64,000 nt of DNA from Neckera pumila (GCA_963969595.1 OZ018413.1:4740711-4804710); one strand, 5' to 3'. Positions 48,094 through 60,123 are shown, counted from the first letter of the stretch. The notes: a model not told the origin generated them from the letters alone. Numbers and translations are program-made.

Positions 48094-48411
48094 CTACATC
48101 AAGAACCGCCGGTGATGTGCTTTCAATGAATCAGCTTGCATCCGATTCACCTGAATTTGGCAAAGAGCACGCTGAGTTCCTCCCAAACCAGAACACGAGT
48201 CACTTGCTCCCCATGTAACTGCAAAGTAGAGATAGACACTACAAAGTATTGTCAAGAGCCCCAGCATTAAGAGTAAAAACTTGTGGCGATGACCAAGGGT
48301 ACGCCATGAGGTGTCAGGAGAGAATGAGTTTTTTCTGAAAGCAGAGGGGGACGCCGGATTGGTGCCTCTTCGTAATCCCGGGGAGAGCACCGAGAGAGAC
48401 TCATTTCCCAT
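48094..48411 (-). CDS. Small single-pass membrane protein, plant family of unknown function
   Basis: 105 residues from the ATG at 48411-48409. A Ser/Arg-rich N-terminal half (SVLSPGLRRG, then NSFSPDTSWRTLGHRHK) is followed by one strong membrane segment (about residues 45-65, LLLMLGLLTILCSVYLYFAVTWG) and a short Cys-containing tail (SCSGLGGTQRALC). The pattern of a basic stretch, one helix ending YLYFAVT and a CSGL...C tail recalls a short conserved plant protein, but I cannot name it. A CAG acceptor directly precedes the ATG, so a non-coding first exon upstream (near 49943-50360) is likely. The open frame continues 26 codons further up without family support. Confidence 0.6.
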   Translation of the reverse strand: MGNESLSVLSPGLRRGTNPASPSAFRKNSFSPDTSWRTLGHRHKFLLLMLGLLTILCSVYLYFAVTWGASDSCSGLGGTQRALCQIQVNRMQADSLKAHHRRFLM

Positions 48412-49454
48412 CTGAACAGTTCTTGTCACACCAACAATCTGGTAATAAAAACGCTGAGGAAAAATCAATATGGTGCTTTCAGCAATCACTTTAATATCTC
48501 AAACGAACACTACATCTGGATGTCGTCACTGCATGACATGTTGCTCCCAGGCTTTATTCAAGAAATTCATCCGGTCACGTCCTGCAGAGAAAACAGAAAC
48601 CGTGAGAAAGGGAAGAAGGCATGAGAAAATATATCGTCAAGGCAAGGCAGGTTGGCACCCTAAGGATGGACACTCGCGACTACAGTCCCTGCTTCGTAAA
48701 ACTTCACCTTAATCCAGACAATAAACTGTTCACGAATTGCACTGCCTCGGGTACAAATAGGCTCTGTGTTCACAATTGACTTATGGTCCTATAGGCATCT
48801 TTTCCAATCACATGTGTACAGTACATGCCAGATTCTCAGGATATACAGGGTATATACTGGGATACTCCTATGCAATTGGAGAGGGCTGCGTGCGCCTACA
48901 GCCTTTGACAGAATGCACTAGTACATCAAGTGTCCAATCCACCTCCTCAACTTCAACTAAGACCTGTAAACAAGCTCCTACTACAGTGATCCCGCATTTC
49001 CAGAACCCTAAACAATTGTTTCAATTCCATACTCGGCAAATAACAACCGTATTTCGCCCGTACTTCAGGGTTCACATCAAAACGCTCCTGAGGCCCTGAG
49101 CTATCGCTGACAAGCCATGGATTTCTTCAAATAGAACTACCGGTGAAACTCTACCTAGCACCAAAATAACCTTTCTCACGCAGGACTTGCAGTGTCAACT
49201 CTTCAAAACCACTTCCACTCGTTGTTACACAGAACGACCGAATATCCAGATTTGCCTTCTTTAAAATGCGTTTTTGCTACCTAATTTTGTGTCGTTCTCT
49301 CTTCTTTTCAACATCCTCTGTTCTTGCGAGCTGAAACTCTCAGATATAATTCAAAACGTTGGAAAGCAAAATCAAATTGACTCTACGCTAGAAAGCAAGG
49401 ACAATCACGAACGGCGCTCATCATAACTACGCTTCCATCTGAAAGAAACGAAAA

Positions 49455-49870
49455 AACGGAAAAAACAAAAAACAAAAATATAGTGGAATAGAGCTCCCGA
49501 CGCATGGTGCGGAGACAATTTTCAACAAAATCACAACTCAATCAATCACACCGATCACACCGATCACACCGAAACGGACTCACAGTCAACTCACCTCAAA
49601 TAAGAACACACGTCCCACTCTCTCTCAACAATCAAAAGCTCCGGCAATCAATCAATCATATCAAACAACCAATCCATCACACTCCCTTCCGCGATTGCAT
49701 CAACAATCAATCCACAACACACCACACCACACCACTCGTCCACTGAAAAACTACGTAAAAAACAGAAACTAACAATGCCGGGAGTCGCAATACAAGTATG
49801 GGGAACTGACCAACCAGGCACCCCGTCCTGACAGCAATAAAAGCCATCGCTACAGAACTTTCCGCATATT
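49455..49870. repeat. Diverged duplicate segment, copy 1
   Basis: Shares a colinear order of matches with 51690-52075: ACAAAAATATAGT, CTCCCGACGCATGG, ATTTTCAACAAAATCA, CTCTCAACAATCAAAA, ATCAATCCACA, GTTGCAATACAAG-like words and AAAAGCCATCGCTACAGA. Overall identity is perhaps 80 percent by eye. On the minus strand this lies in the likely leader intron of the small membrane protein gene. Confidence 0.75.
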
Positions 49871-49942
49871 TCGGCACTTAAGAGGCGCAAAGCAAGCGTC
49901 ATTAATGAGAAACGCAAACCAGCACGAAATCGAGAATCGCAC

Positions 49943-50363
49943 CTGGAGCACTCCACCGACATTCCTGCGAACACGAACACGAAGACTACAGGTCCGAGTA
50001 GTAGAGTCGTCCGTTCAGAAAGCACCGTCGCGAAGGAAACGCTCCAGCAGCTATGGAGGAGAGGAGAGATGATGGAGAGCTGCAAGAGCTGTTTGAGAGA
50101 GAGAAAAGGGCCGTCGGAATGGAGGACGCATTGGGCGACGGAAATGTCGCTGTCGCGACTGTCCGAAGCCCGCGCGTTTTCTGGTCGTCGTTGTCAGGTG
50201 GCGTCGAGCTTGAGCGACACGAGGGGAAGACGGCTTTCGACGCGAGCTCTCGTATTCGCGACGGTTTAGGCTGGTCCCGTTTACGTTGGACGAACGGTGC
50301 CAGTCTGTTTCCTTCCCGACGGTTTTCGACACTTGCGACTGCACCGTCCAAGCTCGGCGGCAT
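49943..50363 (-). promoter_or_regulatory. Likely promoter and first exon of the small membrane protein gene
   Basis: A CpG-rich, GC-rich block in AT-rich surroundings. Read on the minus strand it ends in a plausible donor (CTCCAG followed by GTGCGA near 49942). It carries open frames in several phases on both strands, as GC-rich blocks do; none resembles a known family. A bidirectional promoter is possible, but no plus-strand gene follows. Confidence 0.35.
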
Positions 50364-50392
50364 CCGTAACAGACTTACGATGTGGTACTGGG

Positions 50393-50508
50393 AGGCATCA
50401 TTATGGTTTCCATTTGTTATCGAAAAGAAAAGAAAAGGAAAAAGGCATCATTATGGTTTCCATTTGTTATCGAAAAGAAAAGAAAAGAAAAAAAGGCATC
50501 ATTATGAC
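50393..50508 (+). repeat. 51 bp tandem repeat, 2.3 units
   Basis: Units start at 50393, 50444 and about 50496 with GGCATCATTATGG, followed by TTTCCATTTGTTATCG and an AAAAGAAAAGAAAA tail of slightly variable length. The first two are nearly identical; the third is cut short. Confidence 0.9.
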
Positions 50509-50609
50509 AAGTCAAGGGTCAAAGCCAATCCTCAGGCAGCCAGGGCTGGCAGGCAGGGCCCGGGGTTTTTTTCATTTATTTTAGGCACTGTAAAAAGTGA
50601 TAATCTCGA

Positions 50610-50870
50610 CACTGAATAGGGGTATTCAGGGGACCAAATAATTAAAGGGATCTTTCTTTACATAAAATAGTGAAATTAGGGTGCCCGAGATTATAGTTGA
50701 CCATGTTTGAAAGTGTTAGATATGAGAAATTAGTGTGGGGCAACCTAATTTCACTATTTTGTGTAGAAGCTGTACACATTTGAGACAAGATGTACAATCC
50801 AAGGTAGATATTTATATAGTGAGGAATGTCAATTAATTAGCATGGGTCCCCTTAATACCCTATTCAATGT
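50610..50870. mobile_element. Foldback MITE, 261 bp
   Basis: Ends ACACTGAATAGG and its near complement CCCTATTCAATGT. Inner complementary blocks are AGGGGACC/GGTCCCCTT and AAAATAGTGAAATTAGG/CCTAATTTCACTATTTT. Much of the element folds on itself. Non-coding; no target duplication noted. Confidence 0.75.
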
Positions 50871-50879
50871 AGAAGGATG

Positions 50880-51250
50880 AAGCTATTTACATCCATGCAA
50901 ACGGATGAAATTTGCAAATCTATGGATGAAATTTCATTTATTCGTCTATGAGGGATTTTATTATGGTCCCTTAAGAAATTTTTAAATCGTTAGACATAAT
51001 ACTAGCCCCTACTAGCTCTAACAAAACCTTGCTTTTAAAACCTCTTTTGGGCCCTATGCAATGTTTTTTTTAGTGAAGTTTTGCTCAAAAGTGATTATTT
51101 TTTTTCTCAGTGAATATTTGGTGAAATATTCTTGCTTTTCAATGGATGAAATCTCTAATTTGCTACCAAATCTTGGAATAATATCACCTCAAGTTTGAAT
51201 GAATGTAATTTCAATTTCTATATTCTGAATCTTTAGCATTTTTTGTAACA
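50880..51250. repeat. Dispersed repeat with a relative at 63070-63310
   Basis: Shares with the later copy the sequence order ATTTACATCCATG/GGATGTAAATAGC-type ends, TTGCTCAAAAG, TCAATG(G/A)ATGAAAT and TTGCTA(C/A)C(A/T)AAT, partly rearranged. AT-rich, non-coding. Confidence 0.45.
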
Positions 51251-51689
51251 TGAGCGTTGCTTCTTCCTTAGAATTTTCTATGCTCATTTTTCAAACTAAA
51301 CTTCAATTTATAGGTTTTCAAATTGGACCAACTATAACAATGAGGAAGGATATGGCAATCTTCATGCGCTTTACACTTAAAAAATTGTCAGTGATTGTGG
51401 TATCAAATATTGTGTGTACCAAGGATTTTAAAGTTGTATGGAACATTGTGGAACTTCTTTGGCACCTAGGATCCCAAGACGTACTTTATTCTAAATGTCT
51501 TGTAAGTAGAAATTGGATCCATGCGAATGCTTGTAACAGTAGTTTGTTCCAAGAATAAGAGTACGGAATATTCATTAGCTAGAATTAGAGCTGATTGACT
51601 ACATTGAAAATTCACTAGGATTCAAAGTAACATCATTGGTATTTATATTGACATGGTTATCGATATCATTAAGAGTGACGTAACTGTCA

Positions 51690-52075
51690 TTACAGCAAAA
51701 AACAAAAATATAGTAGAAATGTGGAATAGAAGCTCCCGACGCATGGTAAAGAAGCAATTTTCAACAAAATCAAATTCAATCAGTCACACCGGAACGCGCT
51801 CACAATCAGCTCAACTCAAATAAGAGCACACATTACACTCTCTCAACAATCAAAACCTTGGGTAGTTAATCAATCAACCAATCACACTCCTCTTCTAGGA
51901 TCGCATCAACAAATCAATCCACACTACACCACTCATCCATTGAAAAACTACATAAAACACAGAAGCGAACAATGGGAGGAGTTGCAATACAAGCATTGGC
52001 ATTTGACCAACCATGCATTCCCCTCTGAATCTTGATAGTAGTAAAAGCCATTGCTACAGACTTTCTATTTAAATT
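51690..52075. repeat. Diverged duplicate segment, copy 2
   Basis: Second copy of 49455-49870, same orientation. Many positions that are C or G in copy 1 are T or A here (for example CGATTGCATC against GGATCGCATC and CGTCCCAC against CATTACAC). The CGATCACAC tandem seen in copy 1 is missing. Confidence 0.75.
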
Positions 52076-53434
52076 CAAGTGTTCTATTTTGAACATAAAC
52101 AATGTCCTATTATAATATTATCACGTAACTTGAAATACAATAGACAGGCAATGTAAACAATGCATAATGCACATTAGACTCAAGCATTACTAGCTCCCCA
52201 TTGGAAGAAGTCATTGGCATATAAATGACCAATCAGCACATAATTGTGAGGCTTAGCCAGCCTCAAGGTGCATTAGGCAATATATTGTATATATATATGT
52301 AGACCTAGATTCTAAGAATGCAAAAATCACATCCAATCTTCCAAAGCTTAATCATTAGTCATGTTCATAGATTGCACCTTTTACAAACAATACAGCTCAC
52401 CATCCAAAGCATCTCCAGCATCACAAGATCCTAATCGTGCTATAAAAAAACATCTCCATATTGACACGTTCAAATTGACTAATTGTGTTTGAATTAACAA
52501 AAAATTCCCCAATTGACAAAAATTGTTTGAAAAGACACAAATTTGACAAAAAACTGTCCGAATTGACATTATTCTCTTGTAGATCTTGCTCTTGGACAAA
52601 TAGAAACGAAACCAATCTCTATTCTAATTCTTTCTTTCAATCAGATTCTGCCAACCTTTGACAATATAAAAAATAGTCATGATGTCAAGTTCAGAAAACA
52701 ATTTCATAGCTAACTCAAATTCATTGTCATTGTTTTACTAGACCAATATAAGTGTCTCATATGATATAACTTATATATTATCAAAAAAGGGAGGGGGGCG
52801 GTCACTGGTTGCAAATAGCTTGTAAGAAAATTCATTTTGTCTTCAGCACTTCCATTGCCAACCACAATAGCAAAGGTTACCAAAGCTATATTTACAACTG
52901 ACTTTAGAGTACTTAATATATAAAAATTACTATAAAAAATCTGCGTTTTAAATGACGTTAGCATAATTTTAGTAGACGCATTTTAGTGGACGCAAAATAA
53001 AACAACTTGTGTTTTTGTGTCAACAATAATGTCCAATTGAACATTTGTAATTCATTAAATTTTTATGAAGAAATTATTTTTGAAAGTCATATAAAATTTA
53101 CTTTAATGTTTTTAATTAGGAAAAAAAGATAATATGTTTTAGATATGTATTACTATATGAGAAAAATATCAATTTTTTGAAATGTGCACTTTAATATAGA
53201 AAACTAATGAAGAAGGATCATGAATTGTCCTTGAAGAGTCAAAGATATTTTGTAGCCCTCCCAAATGAAAGTAGAGTCTCTAAAATTCAATAAATCATAG
53301 AGTTACCTTTTGGCAATACAAGAAAATAAACTAAGGTATCCTTCATATTATAACCTCAATTGGAGACTAGAGGATAAGTAATGTAAATTCGAATTCCAAA
53401 TTGATGGATGCATGTTGTACAAATCAAGTTAGAG
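52076..53434. other. AT-rich intergenic DNA
   Basis: No gene and no strong repeat. Short words such as AATTGAC recur near 52450-52570. Confidence 0.5.
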
Positions 53435-53724
53435 TATTAGAAGTGATTCGGGGTCCTTGGAGGGCCGTTTTAGTCCTATTTTCTAATCTGGCCAAATTCG
53501 ATGAATGGCGGTATGGGCATGTCAGAATTATTTTTTTTCAAAAAACTAAAAACTAAAACTAAAAATTTACCAAAATATCATTTTAAGCAAAATTTTTTTT
53601 TTTTTCTTTCAAAAATGATGTGGCAATCGTTGTGCCACGTAAGCCAACTATTGCAATTGCATTCCCACAGTCTGGGAATGCAGGGGAATTTGCAATCCTC
53701 TAAGACCCCCAAATCCTTTCTAAT
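53435..53724 (+). mobile_element. MITE, about 299 bp family, copy 3
   Basis: Starts ATTAGAAGTGATTCGGGG and ends CCCCAAATCCTTTCTAAT. The interior matches the copy at 27224 (TTGGAGGGCCGTTT, TAATCTGGCCAAATT, A-rich run, AAAATGATGTGGCA, CCCACAG...CTGGGAATGC stem). More diverged than the other two. Confidence 0.7.
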
Positions 53725-54871
53725 GGATTTGAGGTATTCATTTCATGCACTAACTAAAAAATGTACCAAATTCAATCAATTTATTCTTCAAAATGAATGT
53801 AGATTACATTGTAAAATATTTTCAAATAACCAAATTATAGCAAGTTGTGCTTGTAATACTTGTCAACTATGGTATGTGTAAAGCATTTTTACTAATTTAT
53901 CTTAGTAATTTGTGTAACAAAATGAACTTACATATAGTTACTTATAACTTTTCACAAGAGAGAAATATTTCTGTTCATTGCACAAGTACTAGTGTGATCC
54001 ATGTTGAAGAATCATTAAAAGTATCATTGGTAAAAAATATTCATCTCATGTAAAAAATAATAACCATATACAAATCCATTTTTGTATGTACTATTAGGTA
54101 AATCGTTGTAGTTAGCTGTGCCATCACTTCAATAACATATATCATTGTTCATGATTGCAAATATAAATAGAGTTGCAATGATTCCTAAAAGTAATTTATT
54201 ACTTTGTATTAGATTTGTCTAATGTCTATAATGTCTACCTTTGAAAGAAAATTGAAATTCTTGCTAAAGTAAAGACATTTAAATTGTCAAAATAAACAAT
54301 TCAACATAGTTTGAGGCACCTTTTTCTCAAAACAAACAAACATTTATATAATATTAGCAATTAAAAATCATGAATTTTCAATTTTTTTAATTTTTTATAA
54401 GACATGTAATTACTACAAATTTTCAAAGTGTAACCTTCCTAGACCTTTGAAACTATCACATAGCTTGGTCATGAAACCAAAATTTAGAGAATCAACAGTC
54501 AACCAATCACAATTAAGTAAGAGAATTGTTTAATGACACTAATGAGAACACTTTCAATGGAAGTCTACTTGTCAAGAATGAGTACAGGGAATTAAGGACA
54601 AGTTTGCGTGTTTTCACCTTATTACATTGGTGAATTTTGGTATAGGAAGTCAAATGAATAGATTCTTAATTCATGTGCACCACAAGGAGTTGGGAGTTCC
54701 AAACGGAAACTCTTCTAATCCATGCCTGCCCTCCAAAGTCCAAAGCTGATGCGTTTTGACAATGTCCCTGTTAAATGAATGGCATGTCCAACCAATGTGA
54801 TTGAAATGAAATAACCAAGCAACCCATGTTCGTATCATTTCCTGGCTTACACTATTAATACTTTTACTAGT
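53725..54871. other. AT-rich intergenic DNA, right end likely 3' UTR
   Basis: No gene recognised. The right-hand few hundred bases probably contain the 3' untranslated region of the minus-strand J-domain gene that ends at 54872. Confidence 0.5.
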
Positions 54872-57050
54872 CTAAACACCCTCTCTATTAACCGGAGCTC
54901 CAGTTCTTTGTCTAAGCCAAGTATGAACACCTGCAAGTTGCAGATCGCTTAGCCTGCACTCCATGCTTAACAAAGAACGCAAATATTGGGGACCAGAGGT
55001 GTAAGGAACTACTTCAGGAAGTTTGGGTGCCAAACTAGAGGCAGATTGAAGCTTTCCAAATCCCTGGCCTACAACATAAGTGTAACCAACATTACTATTA
55101 TTTTCTAACAATGACTTGCATCCTTGATCAGGGATATCTCTAATAGCTGACCTCGTCTCAGTATCAGGAGGGGTCTGCATTGGTACTCGACCGAGAAGCT
55201 TTTTCTTCCCTTTTTTCTCATGACTCTCTGCACATTTTCTTGGTTCTTGCTCCCCATGAAAGTTCTGCAAGAAAAAAAAAAGGTGCACTTGAGTTTCTAA
55301 ACGCACACTGTACAGTCTAAACTTCGTATTATGACACTCCATGATATGATTATCATTCTTTCAATAATGAACATGTTACAAATACTTTCTGTGATCAATC
55401 CATGCTTGCTTTCTAACATGAAAATGAAGAATCTATACCATGCGGTGTTTCGGTTTTGGCCAGAAAGCTGCTTCAAGGTAATCTGCAAATAAGAACATTG
55501 GCAACGCAAACCTGTGACACAGATTTGTGTCCAGATTAGTCTTGCTGCTTGATTGAGTTTCAACAGTATGGCGAAATTGTAGTGAGACACAAATTCTGTA
55601 CAAATGACCCATTACCTTCACTCCCATCGTAACCAGTGAAGGACCAAAAGGCCCATGTAACGCTCCATTATTTTTTAAGCAGTCTTGAGTAGGTCATATG
55701 GAGACAGCCCAGTTGTCCGATTTATTTATTTATTAACCAGCACAAGCGATGTTCATAACTAATTCTGGTGACGTAGAATTTGTTCTCATTTGAAATATAA
55801 TAATTGCAATACAATCAAACCAATTAGTCATTATAAACCAGAAATCCTCTGTCATTTAGGGATTAGAAAACTCCTAAGTTGGACACACGACCAATAGAAT
55901 CCATTCAGATGAAATTCCTTCGAAAAGTAAAATTTAGCAAAAGCACAATATATCCAGTTGTATAAACAATTATGAGCTTGGATTTGTAAAGTGACACGTA
56001 CCCAAAGAATATAGTGTTGATGAACCTTTCTTTTCGCTCACCAGCAGAATACTCAGATTCATATCTCCATCGTTGTCCTGTACCTCGATCATACGTAGAC
56101 CTCGCTTGTGCACTTCCGTATGTAGTGTACCCTTGGTTATTCCGTCTGTAATATCGACGCCTTGGAGGTCCTTCGTATCTGCACATGCAACTATACATTA
56201 GCAGCTTTCCAAAATGAAGATTCATGGATACATGAAGTGCATCTTGCCATCGTCCCAGAAGAATAGTCGTTGGAAGGACCCACGACCTAACTCTCTAAAC
56301 TTGAATTATATAACAACAGTCGAAGTTGAATTATCATACAGACTCTAAGGTAGAGATACCTTATTGAGACATGAACCTAAATGCGACAACCTAAAATCTT
56401 GCACTCTGAATACATATTGATCTTGAGGATGCACACCACCTCAAGGTCAGAACTCATGTCGGTTTAGGTCATCTACTAACTAAACTTTAAAATACTTGTG
56501 ATTTTAACATACATTATCCAAATTACACATTCTTTGGTGTATTGAAATTCTCTTTGATTTGTCAACAAGAATAAATGAAAATTTGATCCATATGAAACTA
56601 GTCACTATGCTTAGCACTTAAAGTGTCGATTTTAAGTGTAGTTATCTAGACATCCTGCTGCTCAATATGCCCGACCACAGTGACAAGATCAACACAACGA
56701 CGTGTCAAGGTGCAAACAAAACAAGTCCTAGATACACTTGCCATACTTGAAAAAAATTAGTCAAAAGACATGAGATGAGAAGGCATGACAAACCTGCTGG
56801 TGGAACCAGCTTGTTTTCCGGCATAATGCGTGCCCTTGTTATACGAATACCTCTTCAATTTGTCGCCCAAAACCTCATACGCCTCGGAGACTAGCTGAAA
56901 CCTACGTCCTGCTGATTCTCGAGACTGAATTGAAGATTGGACATGCCGATCAGGATGGCACTCCAGCGCCAGTTTTCGAAACGCTTGCTTGATTTCGTTT
57001 GCAGTTGCGTCCCTTGCAACTCCGAGCACCTTGTAGTAATCAATCCTCAT
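54872..57050 (-). CDS. J-domain (DnaJ-type) co-chaperone, four exons
   Basis: J-domain proteins stimulate the ATPase of Hsp70. Exons on the minus strand: 56794-57050, 56002-56178, 55439-55511, 54872-55264, all with GT/AG borders and joining phases, 299 residues. The J domain is at residues 4-75, starting DYYKVLGVARDAT, with the essential HPD at 32-34 and then FQLVSEAYEVLGD. Next comes an Arg/Tyr/Gly-rich linker (GPPRRRYYRRNN), a hydrophobic patch (FALPMFLFADYLEAAFWP, about residues 146-163) and a 130-residue tail of low similarity ending GAPVNREGV. The N-terminal half resembles small plant proteins of the DJC72 type (At2g41000); the tail is longer. No Gly/Phe or zinc-finger region, so type III. 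Location unknown; the hydrophobic patch may be membrane-associated. Confidence 0.9.
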
Positions 57051-58489
57051 ACTCTCTTATTGTCCAGCATATCCTAACCCTATTCTTTCCCTCTGTTCTT
57101 CTACCCTAAACAAACAATAATTCGTCCACCCCCCTCTACTCTAACGATGCCCAAAATAAAAAAGATCCCCGTCATCAGAAATTCAGCTAGTGTTAACCCC
57201 CATAACCAACAGCTACCTATCCTTGAGCGATTCTACAATATGAAAAATCCTCATTCATTCGCCAACAATAACATATAAAAAAACGAACCAATTTTACAAT
57301 GCTCAACAACGAATTTAAGCGTCCCTCACTAACACCCCCCTGCCATCACCCGCTTCCATGAATTAATTCTCAAATGCATCCCCCAAACCCTAAAATCTCC
57401 GGTCATCCAACTTTCCAAAAAACTTCAGAAAACTCCCCTCCTCTCTGAAAATTCAAATTCTCACTCAACCACTTCAAACTCGCACCTCACGCTCAATCGA
57501 AATTTCGACAAAATTCAAACTCAACGAAAGCGCAACATCACGCATCCCTGCAAAAAAACTCCATTCACAAAAGCCATGAGCGAAATCAATCGTATGTGTG
57601 AGCAGGTAAAAGGTGGCAGTCACCAGAGATTGAATTCTTCTGAACTCCCACGCGAATTAAGCAGAATGCTTGAAACCCAATGCACGAAGAAATTTCCTGA
57701 GCAAATGATGAGAGAATTGGGCCCTATACTTCTGAATTGGTTGTGGAATTGGAGAGCGGCGAGAGCCAGAGAGGAATGGGAGGAGTAACGCGGAAGGTGA
57801 TTGGAGCGGACATGTGGCCGCCTTGTTAAGATTGTTCCGTGGACCTGCTCCGGAACACGTCGCCCATCGCTCGTCTGCCTGTGTTCCTCTTCTCCGACCC
57901 ATCACCGTGGGTACCACGGTAGGACACCTAAAACCGTCACTTTTCTGCATACCTGTTTCGTGGTAGGGCTGGCAGTCACCAGAGATATTTGATTGGAAAG
58001 CTTGGTTACATTGCCGCGCCCCGTCAACATAAGTATGCAGGGCAATATCCGTATCCAGGGCAACAAGTCGGGCCTGCTGTATCCGGGTATGGTGGGTATC
58101 AGGGTGTCAAGGGTGAGCAAGGGTATGGGGTACTCTGTCGAGCCGGTCTGGGTATCAGACTTGGGTTTAGCGACTTGGCGATTTTCTCCGTCTGTGCACA
58201 TTGTGAGTCTGCGGAGGAATTTCTGTCTGGGCTTGAGAAAATCTTGTTTTCGGTGTATGCAATTTGTGGTTAGGGTGTGCAGCTACGGTATCTGCTTGTG
58301 GGCGTGCTATCGGGTACATTTTTTCATTTCGATTTTTTGGGAGACGGAGGTGGACCTAAGCACCAAGAGCCGGTGTTGGAAGATTTGCTAGTGGAGTTGG
58401 AGCTGTCCGCTGTAGCCCAGCGCGTGTGACTCATGCGGTTTGAGGTGTTCTTTCTTCATTTTCTTTGTGTTTTTATGTGCGTGTTTGTG
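57051..58489. other. J-domain gene leader/promoter and a possible Gly-rich exon
   Basis: 57051-57600 is C-rich on the plus strand and probably the 5' leader and promoter of the minus-strand J-domain gene. Frames at 57576-57788 (+) and 57657-57950 (-) overlap each other and have no known family. At about 58020-58140 a plus-strand frame is rich in Gly, Tyr and Gln (YPYPGQQVGPAVSGYGGYQG), built from loosely repeated GGGTAT words. It might be an exon of the unknown gene further right. Confidence 0.35.
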
Positions 58490-58790
58490 TTTTTGAGTGT
58501 CTGTTTCTTCAGCGTTTCTGTTAATTCCAAGTTTGTTTCTATGTGCTTGAGTGTTTCTATGAATTCCCTGTTTATATTACTTCAGCATTTCCGTTAATTC
58601 CAAGTTTGTTTCTATGAGATTTTGTGTTTCTATGAATTCCCCGTTCCTGTGAACTCCCTGTTTCTGTGAGTGTTTCTGTGAATTCCCTGTGATTGAGTGT
58701 TTTCGTGAATTTCCTGTGATTGAGTGTTTCCGTGAATTCCCTGTGATTGAGTATTTCCGTGAATTCCGTGTTTGTGTGTTTTCAATCTCT
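58490..58790 (+). repeat. 27 bp minisatellite
   Basis: The best units, at about 58688-58770, read GTGATTGAGTGTTTCCGTGA followed by ATTCCCT, 27 bp each, three to four times. To the left are older, degenerate versions (TTTCTATGAATTCCC, CCGTTAATTCCAAG). It lies in a T-rich stretch just before a likely splice acceptor (TTTCGCAG at 58834-58841), so probably intronic. Confidence 0.8.
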
Positions 58791-58839
58791 TAGTTTATGG
58801 TCTTTTAAAATGTTTTGTGCGCTCTCATTTTCTTTCGCA

Positions 58840-60123
58840 GAGAAGAAGTTAAAGCTCGAGAGATATTCCAACAAGTTTTTTCCATACCAAGTGAGTTTTA
58901 GACCCATTGACTTGTTTTCTTAACTTTTGCGTCATGTTCATTTTGCTTTTAGGGTTGAAATTGCATTTTGTGAAGATGTTGGAATGATCAAATATGTCCA
59001 AGTTGCAGAGTAAAATATACCCATGAATTAGGAGGGTATTGTAGGTCTTGCGCTCAGTTGCGTGCTCTTCACAGAGGTTGGCACAAGCTTTGCCGTTGGA
59101 ATTTGGGCGTTGCCAAGCGGATTGCTCTTCAGCTGTTCCGTGTAAGCCTTGTCTCTCCCTAATGCTTGTTTCTTGGCTTCTTTGCTCTTGTTGTCGTTGT
59201 TGGTGTTGCACCAGATGGCAAGCGTGAGTGGTAATGTGAATTGGTAAGTGGAAGTAAGTCAAGCTCCTATGTGAGTCTAGGATTATAGCGGTCTTTTCTT
59301 GGGGTTTTTAGAAATTTGCACTGACTGTGTTCAGGTTTTGGTGATGGGAGTTGTTTGGAGGGATTTGGTGTTTGCTTTGGTTTAAGAGGTTTGAGATTTG
59401 TGAGGCTTGATGTCAACAACAAAGGACAACATCTCAAACCTTGATCACTAAACAGGTTCTTTGTTGCAGGTGATGGGGAATAAGCGCAAACAAAGCAGAA
59501 GGAGGGCAAGCGTGCTGGCAAGGATGCTGGCATGAGTGGTGTCAAGATTGAGCAGGGGATTGAACAAGGCCACGGTTTGGAAGCGGTGCAGCATGGAATT
59601 GGGATTGAGCACCGTGTTGAGCAGGGCCATATATGGTCTGAAAGCGGTTCAGCATGGAATTGGGATGATGGACATTCATTCTGGTGAGGACAGTATGGGG
59701 TGACAGGGGATTTGCTTGGTAGGCTGGAGGCGATGGAGGCAGTGTCTGAAGCAATGTCAAAGCAGCTGACTCTCCAAGGCACTCAACTCTCCTTGGTGGT
59801 GGCTAACTCCAAGGCACTCACCAAGAATCACCTTTGCACATTAGCAAGTAAGATTTTGTGTGTGTGTTTTTGTTTTTTGTTTTTTTTGTTTTTTAATGTT
59901 CTTTTCAATGTTTTTTGTGTATTTCTAATTTTTTGCTTGATTTGCAAGGGAGATAATATCTTGGGTTGCAGGTGTTCAGAGTGAGACAAACCAGGGTTGC
60001 CCTGTTGTGAATACCAAGCCTTACAAGTTCTTTGTGAATTCTGCTAAGGCTACCAAGTTTGCCACAAATGCAGGGATGGTGTACCCCAATGCATTCTTGC
60101 CATTGGTGGAAAGAGTTCTTTAG
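58840..60123 (+). pseudogene. Unrecognised split gene, probably broken, ending at a transposon
   Basis: Exon-like parts: about 58842-58891 (between TTTCGCAG and GTGAGT), about 59021-59144 (GGYCRSCAQLRALHRGW onward, ending at GTAAGC), about 59500-59849, and about 59972-60123. The third part is open from KEGKRAGKDAG through a Gln/Glu/His-rich repeat (EQGIEQGHGLEAVQHGIG), one in-frame TGA at 59674, then GQYGVTGDLLGRLEAMEAVSEAM. It joins by a GTAAG...GCAG intron to the last part (SETNQGCPVVNTKPYKFF, then NAFLPLVERVL, stop). I do not know the family; it could be a transposon-borne gene. The stop lies inside the target duplication of the next element. Confidence 0.35.

Noticed and set aside
50053..50619. 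188-codon plus-strand frame in the GC-rich block.
   Set aside because: It runs through the 51 bp tandem repeat, overlaps long frames in other phases, and resembles no family. The block is better explained as promoter and leader of the minus-strand gene.
59267..59782. 171-codon minus-strand frame rich in Pro, Ser and Cys.
   Set aside because: It is the antisense of the Gln/Glu/His-rich plus-strand frame of the unknown gene; repeat composition keeps both strands open.
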